Translations under genes and position numbers: made by a program
Shown: piece by piece, positions 9,026-17,978 of the stretch
Position numbering within the stretch: the stretch's first letter is position 1
Layout of the letters: every line of letters begins with the position of its first letter
NCBI RefSeq assembly: GCF_031082405.1
Contig: NZ_JAVHJU010000015.1
Span: 124,001-188,000 of the forward strand
DNA from: Amycolatopsis sp. A133
Lineage (GTDB): Bacteria > Actinomycetota > Actinomycetes > Mycobacteriales > Pseudonocardiaceae
Reading direction: 5' to 3'
Length of the DNA: 64,000 bases
Notes under the pieces: model-generated
The model's database searches: none
What the model was told of the DNA's origin: nothing
What the model saw: the letters and a program-made list of their open reading frames with translations, nothing else

Positions 9026-9205
9026 TCACCCGGCCGTCCACAGTTCGGGGAGGGCGAGGTCGACGCCCTCCTGGACCTTCCGGGTCGAGGGTGAGCCGGC
9101 CAGCGTGGCCCCGGTCAGCTCGGCGACGACGGCGAGGGCGGCCGACCTCCCGTCGGTGACCAGGACGTCCGAAACCCCGGCGAAAGCCGTGCGCAGTTCG
9201 GGCAT
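9026..9205 (-). CDS. Possible small hypothetical protein (59 aa)
   Basis: The reverse strand between cysM and the racemase gene is open for 59 codons with high third-position GC, while the forward strand has no gene there. GGGAG lies just upstream of the ATG at 9205. The product reads like a short helical and strand-rich segment (VSDVLVTDGRSAALAVVAEL). The start region overlaps the promoter and start of the divergent racemase gene. It could be a real small protein or chance; no family is recognised. Confidence 0.35.
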   Translation of the reverse strand: MPELRTAFAGVSDVLVTDGRSAALAVVAELTGATLAGSPSTRKVQEGVDLALPELWTAG

Positions 9206-9215
9206 CATGGCTCCC

Positions 9216-9932
9216 ATGATGGTCATCGGGCTGCTCGGCGGGATGAGCTGGGAGTCGTCCGCGGAGTACTACCGGCTCGTGAACGAACGGGTGAAGGCCC
9301 TCCTCGGCGGGTTCCACTCGGCGCACACCGTGCTCTACTCCGTCGACTTCGCCGCGATCGAAGCCATGCAGGCCGAGGGCCGCTGGGACGACGCCGGAGC
9401 CGAGCTGAACCGGGCCGCCAAGGCCCTCGAAGCAGCCGGGGCCGATTTCGTCGTGCTCTGCACCAACACCATGCACAAGGTCGCCGACCGGCTGGAAGAC
9501 GGCCTCGGCATCCCGCTGCTGCACCTCGGCGACGCGACCGCCGCGGCCGTCAAGGCCGCCGGGATCCGCCGGATCGGGCTGCTCGGCACCGGCTTCACCA
9601 TGGGACAGCCGTTCTACCGCGACCGCCTCGCCGCGCACGGCCTCGACGTGCTCGTGCCCAGCGCCGAAGACCGCGACCTCGTGCACCGCGTCATCTACGA
9701 CGAGCTGGTGCTCGGCGTCGTCGAAGACGCCTCGCGCGAGGCCTACCGCGGCGTGATCGCGCGGCTGGCCGAAGCGGGCGCCGAGGGCGTCATCTACGGC
9801 TGCACCGAGATCGAGCTGCTCGTCGGGCCGGAGGACAGCCCGGTGCCGACGTTCCCGACGACCCGCCTGCACGCCGAAGCCGCGGTGGACTACGCGCTGG
9901 GCACCACCTCGCTGCCCCGGCCGCCGACGTGA
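9216..9932 (+). CDS. Aspartate/glutamate racemase family protein
   Basis: A 238-residue cofactor-independent amino acid racemase of the two-cysteine type. The opening VIGLLGGMSWESSAEYYR is characteristic of aspartate racemases. Catalytic cysteines are in VLCTNTMHK and IYGCTEIELL. Two consecutive ATG codons (9216, 9219) are possible starts. The last 43 bp overlap the convergent arylamine acetyltransferase gene. Substrate (Asp, Glu or another acid) cannot be settled from sequence. It lies close to murI but is not co-directional in one operon. Confidence 0.9.
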   Translation: MMVIGLLGGMSWESSAEYYRLVNERVKALLGGFHSAHTVLYSVDFAAIEAMQAEGRWDDAGAELNRAAKALEAAGADFVVLCTNTMHKVADRLEDGLGIPLLHLGDATAAAVKAAGIRRIGLLGTGFTMGQPFYRDRLAAHGLDVLVPSAEDRDLVHRVIYDELVLGVVEDASREAYRGVIARLAEAGAEGVIYGCTEIELLVGPEDSPVPTFPTTRLHAEAAVDYALGTTSLPRPPT

Positions 9933-10741
9933 GCCTCGTGCTGCGCGACGCACTGCCGCCACAGCCGCTCGCGCTCTTCCGCCGTGAACAACGCCGCCGG
10001 GATGCCGAACACGTCACCCGCGGCCGCCCACCAGTCGCCCGGTGACTCGACCTGTTCCCTGGCGCCGTGGCGGTTGAGGGTCAGCGCCCGCAGGGTGTCG
10101 ACGCCCGCCGCGTCCCGCCGCTGCAGCACGCAGACCCGCACGAACCCGGACTCGGGTGCCGTCGACAGCCAGGTGTGCTTCTCCGCGAAGTCCGCCATCT
10201 CCGCGACGCCGGGCGCGAAGTCCATGCCGGTGAAGCTGCCCGAGGGGTCGTGGTCGAACCGCCAGCCGCCCGGCGCCACCTCCGACGGCCGCAGCCGGTA
10301 GGTGTGCGGGCCCTGGACGTAGGTGCCTTCCCGTAAGGGAAGCGGCTCGTGGGGCCCGTCACCCAGTCCGGTGTCCACCAACCAGGCCGCGGACGGGTCC
10401 CCGGGCAGGCCCGTGACGGTCAGCGCCAGGTGGTTCCGGTCGACGTTCGGCGCGTCCGCCGCACTGCCCTGCACCCCGCCCAGGTGCCGGGTGACCTGGT
10501 AGCCGAGCGCCGCCAGCAAGGCCGAGAACGCCCCGTTCAGGTGGTAGCAGTACCCGCCGCGGCCCCGCAGGATCCGCGCCAGCGACGCCGCCGGTTCGAG
10601 CGGGGTCGGCCGCCCGAGCTGCACCTCCAGTGCCTCGTAGGGCACGCGTTCGACGTGCGCCGCGTGCAGCCGCCGCAGCGCCCCCAGGCCCGGCGGCTCG
10701 GGATCGAGGCCGAGCCGCGCGAGATAACCGATGACGTCCAT
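9890..10741 (-). CDS. nat: Arylamine N-acetyltransferase
   Basis: Transfers acetyl groups from acetyl-CoA to arylamines or hydrazines through a Cys-His-Asp triad. The 283-residue protein has Cys65 in RGRGGYCYHLNG, His104 in DRNHLALTV and Asp123 in LVDTGLGDG. The usual Phe-Glu after the catalytic Cys is Tyr-His here, which may alter the acceptor pocket. In ansamycin producers NAT homologues act as amide synthases, but no polyketide genes are nearby, so a xenobiotic or cell-wall lipid role is more likely. It is divergent from the rhomboid gene. Confidence 0.93.
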   Translation of the reverse strand: MDVIGYLARLGLDPEPPGLGALRRLHAAHVERVPYEALEVQLGRPTPLEPAASLARILRGRGGYCYHLNGAFSALLAALGYQVTRHLGGVQGSAADAPNVDRNHLALTVTGLPGDPSAAWLVDTGLGDGPHEPLPLREGTYVQGPHTYRLRPSEVAPGGWRFDHDPSGSFTGMDFAPGVAEMADFAEKHTWLSTAPESGFVRVCVLQRRDAAGVDTLRALTLNRHGAREQVESPGDWWAAAGDVFGIPAALFTAEERERLWRQCVAQHEAHVGGRGSEVVPSA

Positions 10742-10834
10742 GCCCGACAAGCTAGCGGCGGGCACCGACAAAACCGCGGGATCAGGGATTTCACCCGAGG
10801 TGGGAGGGCGGTGCCCGGACGTAGCCTCGAAGAC

Positions 10835-11464
10835 GTGAGCACACTGAACCCCGCCCCGGAAACCGCCGCCGCCAAGCGCGTGCTGCCGCCCAAACCGGTG
10901 GCGGCCGCGATCGTCGCGCTGTCGTTCACCCTGCTGCTCTACCTGGTCGAGCTGGTCGACGTGATCCTGCCCGGCGACCTCGACCAGGGCGGCATCCACT
11001 CGCGGGCACTGTCCGGCCTGGACGGCGTGCTGTTCGCGCCGGTGCTGCACGCCGGCTGGTCGCACCTGTTCGCGAACACCGTTCCCGTGCTGGTGTTCGC
11101 CTTCCTCGCGATGGCCGCCGGGATCGGCCGGTTCGCGCTGGTCACGGCCATCATCTGGGTGGTGTCCGGGCTCGGCGTGTGGCTGATCGGGCCGTCGGAC
11201 GGCGTCACCGTCGGCGCGTCCGGGCTGGCCTTCGGCTGGCTCGCTTACCTGCTGGTCCGCGGCCTGTTCAACCGCGCGGCCGGGCAGATCCTGGTCGCCG
11301 TCGTCCTTCTCGGCGTCTGGAGCGGCATGCTGGCCGGGCTGCTGCCGGGCAACCCCGGCGTGTCCTGGCAGGGGCACCTCTTCGGCGCGCTGGCCGGCGT
11401 CCTCGCGGCCTGGCTGACCACCCGCGGGTCCCGCAAGGCGGTCCCGGGTAACCTCGAAGGGTGA
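10835..11464 (+). CDS. Rhomboid family intramembrane serine protease
   Basis: A 209-residue integral membrane protease homologous in position to Rv1337. The GTG at 10835 gives the usual short cytoplasmic start. H77-L-F-A-N is the HxxxN motif, S129 in VGASG is the nucleophile, and H181 in [11 protein letters not shown] completes the dyad. About six membrane segments are visible. The stop codon overlaps the murI GTG by 4 bp, so the two are coupled. Substrates unknown. Confidence 0.94.
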   Translation: MSTLNPAPETAAAKRVLPPKPVAAAIVALSFTLLLYLVELVDVILPGDLDQGGIHSRALSGLDGVLFAPVLHAGWSHLFANTVPVLVFAFLAMAAGIGRFALVTAIIWVVSGLGVWLIGPSDGVTVGASGLAFGWLAYLLVRGLFNRAAGQILVAVVLLGVWSGMLAGLLPGNPGVSWQGHLFGALAGVLAAWLTTRGSRKAVPGNLEG

Positions 11465-12267
11465 CGTCTCCGCCCGCTGATGCCCCGATCGGCGTGTTCG
11501 ATTCCGGCGTCGGCGGGCTGACGGTCGCGAGGGCCATCCTCGAGCAGCTCCCCGCCGAGCAGCTCCGCTACGTCGGCGACACGGCGCACAACCCCTATGG
11601 CCCGCTCCCGATCGCCACCGCCCGCAGCTACGCGCTCGCGGCGCTCGACGAGCTGGTCGAAAGCGGTGTGAAGGCCTTGGTGATCGCCTGCAACACGGCG
11701 TCCGCGGCCTGCCTGCGCGACGCGCGCGAGCGCTACGACGTCCCGGTGATCGAGGTCGTCCTGCCGGCTGCGCGCCGCGCAGTCGTGGCCACGCACACCG
11801 GCCGCGTCGGCGTGATCGGCACCGAGGGCACCGTGCGGTCGCGAGCCTACGAAGACGCCTTCGCCGCGGCGCCGGGCATCACGCTCACCAGCGTCGCCTG
11901 CCCGCGGTTCGTCGACTTCGTCGAGCGCGGCATCACGACCGGGCGCCAGGTGCTCGGGCTCGCGCAGGGCTACCTCCAGCCGCTGCTCGACGCCCAGGTC
12001 GACACGCTCGTGCTCGGCTGCACGCACTACCCGCTCCTGCAAGGTGTGCTGCAGATCGTGATGGGCCAGGAGGTCACGCTCGTCTCGAGCGCGGACGAGA
12101 CCGCGAAGGACCTCGTCCGCGTGCTCACCGAGCGGGACCTGCTGACCACGAGGGACACCCCGCCGCGCCACGAGTTCCTCGCGACCGGCTCGGCGGAGCC
12201 GTTCACCCGGCTCGCCCAGCGGTTCATGGGCTTCGCTCCGGGTGTCCTCGCTCCCACCACCGCCTAA
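11461..12267 (+). CDS. murI: Glutamate racemase
   Basis: Interconverts L- and D-glutamate for peptidoglycan synthesis. The 268-residue protein opens with [18 protein letters not shown], and the two catalytic cysteines are C77 (IACNTASAA) and C187 (GCTHYPLL). The GTG start overlaps the rhomboid stop. It matches Rv1338. It is essential in related species unless a D-amino acid transaminase is present. Confidence 0.97.
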   Translation: MTSPPADAPIGVFDSGVGGLTVARAILEQLPAEQLRYVGDTAHNPYGPLPIATARSYALAALDELVESGVKALVIACNTASAACLRDARERYDVPVIEVVLPAARRAVVATHTGRVGVIGTEGTVRSRAYEDAFAAAPGITLTSVACPRFVDFVERGITTGRQVLGLAQGYLQPLLDAQVDTLVLGCTHYPLLQGVLQIVMGQEVTLVSSADETAKDLVRVLTERDLLTTRDTPPRHEFLATGSAEPFTRLAQRFMGFAPGVLAPTTA

Positions 12268-12296
12268 TCGCGGCGGCGGACGCTTAGGGTGTCCTC

Positions 12297-13064
12297 GTGC
12301 GACTGACCATCCTCGGGTGCTCCGGCAGCATCCCCGGGCCGAACACCGCCGCGTCCGGTTACCTGGTCGAGGCCGAGGGCTTCCTGCTCGGCCTCGAACT
12401 CGGCAACGGCACGCTCGCGCAGCTGCAGGCCGTGGCCGATCCGTTCGACCTCGACGCGCTCGTGCTCACGCACCTCCATCCGGACCACTGCGCCGACGTC
12501 AGCGCGCTCACCGTCCTGCGGCGCTACCACCCGGCGCCGCCGTACCCGGCGCGCCCGCGGCTGCTGCCGCTGTACGCGCCGCCGGACGCCCCGACGCGCT
12601 TGGCGAACGCGTACGCGCCCAACGAGACCGAGCGGGCCGTTACGGACCTCTCGGACGTCTACGCCTTCCACCCGCTGCGGCCCGAGCCCTTTCGCATCGG
12701 GCCGTTCGAGGTGGTCGCGGTCGAGGTCGACCACCCGACCCCGGCGTACGGCCTGCGGATCTCCTACGGCGGCCGGATCCTCGCGTTCACCGGCGACACC
12801 GGGCCGTGCGCGGCGCTGAACGAGCTCGCCGACGGCGTCGACCTGCTGCTCGCCGAAGCGTCCTGGACCGACTCGGCGGAGCGGCCGATCGGGGTGCACC
12901 TGTCCGGCAAGCAGGCCGGTGAGCTGGCGCGCGACGCCGGTGTCGGGCGGCTGCTGCTCACGCACATCGCGCCGTGGACCGACGCCGGTGCGGTGCTGGC
13001 CGAGGCCTCGGCCGGGTTCCCCGGCGCCGAGGTCGTCAAGCAGGGTGCCGTCTACGACGTCTGA
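12297..13064 (+). CDS. MBL-fold hydrolase, Rv1339-type cyclic-nucleotide phosphodiesterase
   Basis: Metallo-beta-lactamase-fold hydrolase of 255 residues. The metal site motif HLHPDHCAD follows strand LVLTHL near residue 58, and further ligands are in FTGDTG and LLLTHI. It holds the place of Rv1339 between murI and rph. Rv1339 is reported to degrade cAMP as an atypical class II phosphodiesterase; activity here is inferred by orthology. The GTG start at 12297 lies 29 bp after murI. rph follows in the same direction. Confidence 0.9.
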   Translation: MRLTILGCSGSIPGPNTAASGYLVEAEGFLLGLELGNGTLAQLQAVADPFDLDALVLTHLHPDHCADVSALTVLRRYHPAPPYPARPRLLPLYAPPDAPTRLANAYAPNETERAVTDLSDVYAFHPLRPEPFRIGPFEVVAVEVDHPTPAYGLRISYGGRILAFTGDTGPCAALNELADGVDLLLAEASWTDSAERPIGVHLSGKQAGELARDAGVGRLLLTHIAPWTDAGAVLAEASAGFPGAEVVKQGAVYDV

Positions 13065-13088
13065 GCGGTGCGGTCATAGAGTGCACCT

Positions 13089-13865
13089 GTGGCTCGTAAA
13101 GATGGCAGGAACGACGACCAGCTCCGCGACATCAAGATCACCCGGGGGTTCCAGCAGTGGCCGGCGGGGTCGGTGCTGGTCGAATTCGGCAACACGCGGG
13201 TGCTGTGCGCGGCGAGCGTCACCGAGGGGGTGCCGCGCTGGCGGGCCGGGTCCGGCCTCGGCTGGGTGACGGCCGAGTACGCGATGCTGCCGTCCGCGAC
13301 CAACACGCGCGGTGACCGCGAGTCGGTGAAGGGCCGGATCGGCGGCCGCACGCACGAGATCTCGCGGCTGATCGGCCGGTCGCTGCGGGCCTGCATCGAC
13401 CTGGCGGCGCTGGGCGAGAACACGATCGTCATCGACTGCGACGTCATCCAGGCCGACGGCGGCACCCGCACGGCCGCGGTGACCGGCGGGTACGTGGCGC
13501 TGGCGGACGCGATCACGTGGCTGAGCGCGGCGAACCGCCTCAACGACCCGCAGCCGCTGTCGTCATCGGTGGCGGCGGTCAGCGTCGGCGTCGTCGACGG
13601 CCGCGTCCGGCTCGACCTGCCGTACGAGGAGGACTCGCGCGCCGAGGTCGACATGAACGTGGTGGCGACCGACGCGGGCACCCTGATCGAGGTCCAGGGC
13701 ACCGGCGAGGGCGCGACCTTCGCCCGGTCCACATTGGACACCATGCTGGACATGGCGCTGGCGGGCTGCGCGGAACTGACCCGGCTGCAGAACGAGGCGC
13801 TGGCGCTGCCGTACCCCGGCGAGCTGCCGGAACCGCGTCCGGACAAGAAGAAGGGCTCGAAGTGA
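13089..13865 (+). CDS. rph: Ribonuclease PH
   Basis: Phosphate-dependent 3'-5' exoribonuclease that trims tRNA 3' ends, 258 residues. Typical blocks are [40 protein letters not shown] with the arginines that bind phosphate, and the [19 protein letters not shown] segment. The GTG start and the order murI-MBL-rph-rdgB follow the mycobacterial arrangement (Rv1340). Its stop overlaps the GTG of rdgB. Confidence 0.97.
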   Translation: MARKDGRNDDQLRDIKITRGFQQWPAGSVLVEFGNTRVLCAASVTEGVPRWRAGSGLGWVTAEYAMLPSATNTRGDRESVKGRIGGRTHEISRLIGRSLRACIDLAALGENTIVIDCDVIQADGGTRTAAVTGGYVALADAITWLSAANRLNDPQPLSSSVAAVSVGVVDGRVRLDLPYEEDSRAEVDMNVVATDAGTLIEVQGTGEGATFARSTLDTMLDMALAGCAELTRLQNEALALPYPGELPEPRPDKKKGSK

Positions 13866-14464
13866 CGAAGCTGCTTCTGGCGACGCGCAACGCGAAGAAG
13901 CTCGGCGAGCTGCGGCGGATCGTTGCGGCGGAAGGTCTTTCGGGCCTCGAGGTGATCGGTCTTGCCGACGTGCCGCCGTTCCCCGAGGCGCCCGAGACGG
14001 CGCCGGACTTCGAGGGCAACGCCGTCGCGAAGGCTCGTGACGCGGTCGCCGCAACCGGGTTGCCCGCCATCGCGGACGACTCGGGAATCGCGGTCGACGC
14101 GTTGAACGGGATGCCGGGGGTGCTGTCGGCCCGGTGGTCCGGCCGGCACGGCGATGACGACGCGAACCTGGACTTGGTGCTGGGCCAGCTTTCCGACGTT
14201 CCCGACGAGCGCCGCGGGGCACAGTTCGTGTGCGTGGCGGCCCTGGTGCTGCCCTCGGGCGAGGAGACACTGGTCCGCGGCGAGTGGCGCGGCACGCTGG
14301 TGCGGGAACGGCGCGGGTCGAACGGGTTCGGGTACGATCCGATCTTCCGGCCGGACGGGGAGAACCGGACGTCGGCTGAGCTGGAGCCTGCGGAGAAGGA
14401 TGCGGTTTCGCACCGGGGGCTGGCTTTGCGGGCGCTGGTGCCGGCGCTGCGGGAGCTGGCTTAG
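13862..14464 (+). CDS. rdgB: dITP/XTP pyrophosphatase (RdgB/HAM1)
   Basis: Removes non-canonical purine nucleotides (ITP, XTP and deoxy forms) by pyrophosphate release. The 200-residue protein has the N-terminal [17 protein letters not shown], the metal motif [14 protein letters not shown] and the C-terminal [11 protein letters not shown] and [10 protein letters not shown] blocks. The GTG start at 13862 overlaps the rph stop by 4 bp. It is the last gene of the block matching Rv1341. Confidence 0.96.
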   Translation: MTKLLLATRNAKKLGELRRIVAAEGLSGLEVIGLADVPPFPEAPETAPDFEGNAVAKARDAVAATGLPAIADDSGIAVDALNGMPGVLSARWSGRHGDDDANLDLVLGQLSDVPDERRGAQFVCVAALVLPSGEETLVRGEWRGTLVRERRGSNGFGYDPIFRPDGENRTSAELEPAEKDAVSHRGLALRALVPALRELA

Positions 14465-14501
14465 CTCCCTTCAGCGCCGGTCCTCCGGGCTGGTCGTGGC
14501 G

Positions 14502-14975
14502 TCAGGAAGCCAGGCCGAGGTCCCGGATCAGCTTCGCCACGTGGCCGGTCGCGCGGACGTTGTAGAAGGCGTGGGCGATCTTGCCCTTCGGGTCCACGAC
14601 GAACGTCGAGCGAATGACACCCAGGTACGTCTTGCCGTAGTTCTTCTTCTCGCCGTACGCGCCCCAGGCCTCGATGACGGTCTTCTCGGGGTCGCCCAGC
14701 AGCGGGAACGTGAGGCCCTCGTTCGAAACGAACTTCGCGAGCTTCGCCTGCTTGTCCGGCGAGATGCCGATCACCTGGTAGCCGGCGTCGTTCAGCTCGG
14801 CGAGGTTGTCGCGGAAGTCGCAGGCCTGCTTGGTGCAGCCCGGCGTGCTCGCCGCCGGGTAGAAGTACACGACGACGGACCGGCCGCGGAAGTCGCGCAG
14901 CGACACCTCCTTGCCCTCGCTGTCGGGCAGGGTGAAGTCCGGGGCGTCGTCACCGGGGGAAAGGCGCTCGGTCAT
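14502..14975 (-). CDS. bcp: Thioredoxin-dependent peroxiredoxin BCP
   Basis: Reduces hydrogen peroxide and organic peroxides with thioredoxin (PrxQ/BCP class, 157 residues). The peroxidatic Cys47 and resolving Cys52 lie in STPGCTKQACDFRD, the five-residue spacing that marks the atypical 2-Cys alpha-2 type. The C-terminal FYNVRATGHVAKLIRDLGL is also typical. It is convergent with rdgB across a 37-bp gap. Confidence 0.96.
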   Translation of the reverse strand: MTERLSPGDDAPDFTLPDSEGKEVSLRDFRGRSVVVYFYPAASTPGCTKQACDFRDNLAELNDAGYQVIGISPDKQAKLAKFVSNEGLTFPLLGDPEKTVIEAWGAYGEKKNYGKTYLGVIRSTFVVDPKGKIAHAFYNVRATGHVAKLIRDLGLAS

Positions 14976-14998
14976 GCCCCGAGCCTAACGGCGCCGCG

Positions 14999-15544
14999 TC
15001 AGGCGGGACCGCAGTAGGTGACCGCGACGGCTTCGGTCGCGCTCGGCCGGATCTGCAGGCGCAGCTGCGTCGGCTCGCGCGATACCGCGAAGGCCAGCGT
15101 GATGTGGACCGAGCGGCCCGGCAGCACGTCCTTGCCCGCGTCGGTGATGCCGGTGAAGCCCTGCGTGGTGTCCACGACCTGCTTGACCGCGGTGCCACCC
15201 GCGGTGGCGGTGACCGTGAGCCCGGAGAGCTTGTACGTCGTCGAGCCGTCGTTGGTCAGCTGGACGTCGAAAGCCGCGCCGCGCGGGCTCTGCGGGTACG
15301 CCGACGGGCTGGGCCGGAACGACTGCGGGGAACCGACCGAGATGGTGAGGCCGCTGGCGAACCGGTGGTCCGCGCCGAACTTGAGGTCGTTGCCCGCCGG
15401 CGAAGCCGAGGCGCCGGCCCCCGCGGGGGAGCCGGCCGCGCCCAGCGCCGCGGTGCCGTCGTGTGCCGAAGGGACCCCGCACGCCACCGCCAGGCCGAGC
15501 AGTCCTGAGGTGAACATGATCTTGCAGGTGCGCGCGAGCGCCAT
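14999..15544 (-). CDS. Secreted lipoprotein of unknown function
   Basis: A 181-residue protein with a signal peptide ending in the lipobox LAVAC, so the mature N-terminal Cys should be lipidated outside the membrane. A Gly/Ala/Ser linker follows, then a beta-sandwich-like domain (FDVQLTNDGSTTYKLSGLTV) similar to DUF4352/DUF4232-type secreted domains. The ATG at 15544 has GGAGT upstream and gives a proper signal peptide; a longer frame to 15745 does not. Binding partner unknown. It shares orientation with bcp. Confidence 0.8.
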   Translation of the reverse strand: MALARTCKIMFTSGLLGLAVACGVPSAHDGTAALGAAGSPAGAGASASPAGNDLKFGADHRFASGLTISVGSPQSFRPSPSAYPQSPRGAAFDVQLTNDGSTTYKLSGLTVTATAGGTAVKQVVDTTQGFTGITDAGKDVLPGRSVHITLAFAVSREPTQLRLQIRPSATEAVAVTYCGPA

Positions 15545-15734
15545 TGCGGGTACTCCAGTCGGCGGGTCGGGTGCCGTCGGCATCGGGGGATTGCCGGGCG
15601 AACCCGCTCCACTCTGGCCGTGATCGCGCGTGGTTACGAGGCGCAACGGGGGGTTGTCGCGCACCTGGTGCCACCCCGTGGCCAATCCGTGACCGGAACG
15701 GCACGGCTGGTGACAATCTCTGCCCACATGCCAC

Positions 15735-15917
15735 TTAAACAGCAAGCGCGAACAAGAGGATGAAGATCGCGACGCCGGCCACCCACGCCGCCATCAGCCA
15801 GCCGAAATCCCGGACCGGATCGACCGCGCGGCTCTCCTCGCCGGGGACGTACACGCCGCGCTCCTCGAACCAGTCCGCCCACTGGGCGAACCAGCGCAAC
15901 GGGTTGCGCGACGACAT
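15735..15917 (-). CDS. Small single-pass membrane protein
   Basis: A 60-residue protein with one C-terminal membrane segment (about residues 39-58) after an amphipathic, Trp-rich start containing FAQWADWFEERGVYVPG. The ATG at 15917 follows a strong GGAGGTGGAG; a longer frame to 15971 lacks one. Tail-anchored topology with the N-terminus in the cytoplasm is likely. No known family; the Trp-rich helix may bind a partner or the membrane. Confidence 0.7.
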   Translation of the reverse strand: MSSRNPLRWFAQWADWFEERGVYVPGEESRAVDPVRDFGWLMAAWVAGVAIFILLFALAV

Positions 15918-16046
15918 GCTCCACCTCCGGGCACCGGTTTTCCCCGTCACAGTACGCGTTCGGGTACGCACACCGGAAGACGCGGGCGGCCGTCCACATC
16001 CGACACGCCACGGTCGGGTGAACTCCGGCGTCGCTCGTGTAGAAGT

Positions 16047-16934
16047 TCAGGCGAGACCGTGACGGCGCAGGATCGACACCGCACGGACGGTCGCGTAACC
16101 GCGCCATTCGAGCGCCGCGGCGGGTGAGTAGCTCGCGAAGTCGACCCGCCAGCCGCCGTCGTCCTGCTGCTCGCCCGCGAGCCGCCGGAGTTCGGCGTCG
16201 ATGACGCCGTTGTCGAACAACGCGCGCGCCGGGCGGTCCGGCCACGGCGCGAAGTCCAGGGCGCGGAGCGTTTCGCCGTCCGCACCGCCGTCCACCGGGG
16301 CCAGGCCGTCGGCCGGGACGAACGCGGCGAGGTGGGCCAGCAGCGCGGCCGCCTCCTCGTGGAGTTCGTGCGCCGCGTCCACGAACTGCACCGCGAAGGA
16401 CAGCGCGATCGCGTGCGGCGGCGAGGAAAGCTCGCGGATGGCGCGGAAGCAGTACTGCGTCGCCGCGCTCAGCCACGGATGTTCGCGCACGGCCCGGTCG
16501 TGGCGGGCGACGCGCAGGGCCACGCCGGCGGTGAACGCGGTGCTCTGCAGGGTCGCCTCCGCCGGATCGGCCTGGACCCAGAAGGGCGCGCAGCCCGCCG
16601 GGTCCGCGACGGGCAGGGCGAAGGGCAGGCCACCGTCCGGACGGGACGCCGAAGCCAGCCAGTCGCAGAGCTCCGCCGCGTGCGGTGCCGTGTCCGGGGC
16701 GATCTCCTCGAACACCTCGAAGGCGTGCAGGGCGCCGCCGGGCTGGCTTTCCGGTGCTCGCAGGTCCGGTTCGAGACCCCAGCCGTAGCCGCCGTCGGGG
16801 TTGCGGTAGCCGTCGACGGCGGCCAGCACCGCGCCGGCGTTCGTTTCACCGCCGAGCAGTTCGAAGCGCCGTCGGTCCAGGAGGCGGGCGTGCGTCGCCA
16901 TGAAGGACGCCGCCGCGGGAAGGTTCACGGACAT
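16047..16934 (-). CDS. Terpenoid-cyclase-like (alpha6-alpha6 barrel) repeat protein
   Basis: A 295-residue protein with repeats of the prenyltransferase / squalene-oxidase type: NPDGGYGWGLEPDL, RPDGGLPFA and QQDDGGWRVDF mark successive helical hairpins. Such domains also occur in proteins of unknown substrate. The cyclase acidic motifs (DxDD) are absent, so catalysis of terpenoid cyclisation is unlikely. The ATG at 16934 is the first after the convergent-free region downstream of the AraC gene. Neighbouring genes do not indicate a pathway. Confidence 0.75.
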   Translation of the reverse strand: MSVNLPAAASFMATHARLLDRRRFELLGGETNAGAVLAAVDGYRNPDGGYGWGLEPDLRAPESQPGGALHAFEVFEEIAPDTAPHAAELCDWLASASRPDGGLPFALPVADPAGCAPFWVQADPAEATLQSTAFTAGVALRVARHDRAVREHPWLSAATQYCFRAIRELSSPPHAIALSFAVQFVDAAHELHEEAAALLAHLAAFVPADGLAPVDGGADGETLRALDFAPWPDRPARALFDNGVIDAELRRLAGEQQDDGGWRVDFASYSPAAALEWRGYATVRAVSILRRHGLA

Positions 16935-16984
16935 GCCGCCAGCGTCGCACCCCGCGTGGCCGGCGGTCTTGAACGGATCGGACG

Positions 16985-17932
16985 TCAGGGCAGCTGCGGC
17001 GCGGCGGGGGCCTCGCGCAGCCGGGCCGCGTCCTGGCCGGGCGGGGCACCGAACAGGCGGCGGTACTCGCGGTTGAACTGCGACGGGCTGTCGTAGCCGA
17101 CGAGGTGCCCCACCCCCGCGACGTCGCCCGCGTCCGCCAGCAGCAGCGAGCGGGCCTCCTGCAGGCGGATGCGCTTCTGGAACTGCAGCGGGCTCATCGC
17201 CGTGACCGCGCGGAACTGGCGGTGGAACGCCGACGCGCTCAGCCCGCTCAGCCGGGCGAGCTCCTCGATCCGCATCGGCTCGGCGAAGTTGTCCCTGATC
17301 CACCGGATCGCGCGGCCGACGTGGGCGGTGCCGCTGTCGGCCAGGCCGATCCGGCGGACGAGGCCGCCGTGCGGGCCGGTCAGCAGCCGCCAGAGGATCT
17401 CCCGCTCGATCAGCGGCGCGAGCACGGGCGCGTCGGACGGGTGGTCGAGCAGCCGCAGCAGCCGGCGTGCCGCGTCGAGCAGCTCCGGACCGGCGTCCCC
17501 GACGGCGATGGGGGACGCCGGTGGCGTGCGGGGCGTGGCCTCGAGCAGCAGCGGGGCGATCGCCGCGGGCCGCAGGGCCAGGCCCACACCCAGTGCCGGC
17601 GTCCGCGGGGTGGCGCCGACGAAGTGGCCGGTCACCGGCAGATCGGTGCCGACCAGCAGGTACTGGCCCGCGCGGTACTCGTGCACCTGCTCGCCGAGCA
17701 GCAGCCGCTTGCCGCCCTGGGCCATGACGACCAGCAGCGGCTCGGCGAGCGAGTGGTGCGGTTCGCTCGTCTCCACTTTGGACAGCAGCAGGCCCGGCAC
17801 CGGGGTGCGCAGGTCCCCGTGCGCGTGCCGGGCAACGAGGTCGCGGAGTTCGTCGAGCACCGGACCAGGAAACCGTGGTCGAGAGGATTGTGCAAGAGAT
17901 CGCGGCGATCGGTCTACCGCTGAGCAGGTCAT
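16985..17932 (-). CDS. AraC-family transcriptional regulator with AraC_N cupin domain
   Basis: A 315-residue regulator with an N-terminal AraC_N-type sensor domain (about residues 35-175, including HHSLAEPLLVVMAQGGKRLLLG without its full length) and a C-terminal double HTH (IRWIRDNFAEPMRIEELARL and VGYDSPSQFNREYRRLFG). It reads divergently from an aldo/keto reductase gene. The 46-bp gap holds a 7-3-7 inverted repeat, so autoregulation and control of the reductase are likely. The ATG at 17932 is chosen; a longer frame to 17968 would cover that palindrome. Confidence 0.92.
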   Translation of the reverse strand: MTCSAVDRSPRSLAQSSRPRFPGPVLDELRDLVARHAHGDLRTPVPGLLLSKVETSEPHHSLAEPLLVVMAQGGKRLLLGEQVHEYRAGQYLLVGTDLPVTGHFVGATPRTPALGVGLALRPAAIAPLLLEATPRTPPASPIAVGDAGPELLDAARRLLRLLDHPSDAPVLAPLIEREILWRLLTGPHGGLVRRIGLADSGTAHVGRAIRWIRDNFAEPMRIEELARLSGLSASAFHRQFRAVTAMSPLQFQKRIRLQEARSLLLADAGDVAGVGHLVGYDSPSQFNREYRRLFGAPPGQDAARLREAPAAPQLP

Positions 17933-17947
17933 CAGCGGTTTCCTTGA

Positions 17948-17964
17948 GTGGTCGATCCGACCAC
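17948..17964. promoter_or_regulatory. Inverted repeat GTGGTCG-ATC-CGACCAC, candidate operator
   Basis: A perfect 7-bp inverted repeat with a 3-bp spacer in the short divergent promoter between the AraC-type regulator and the aldo/keto reductase. It lies 14 bp before the reductase start codon and abuts its AAGGAGAG ribosome-binding site. Confidence 0.45.
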
Positions 17965-17978
17965 GCAAGGAGAGTTTC

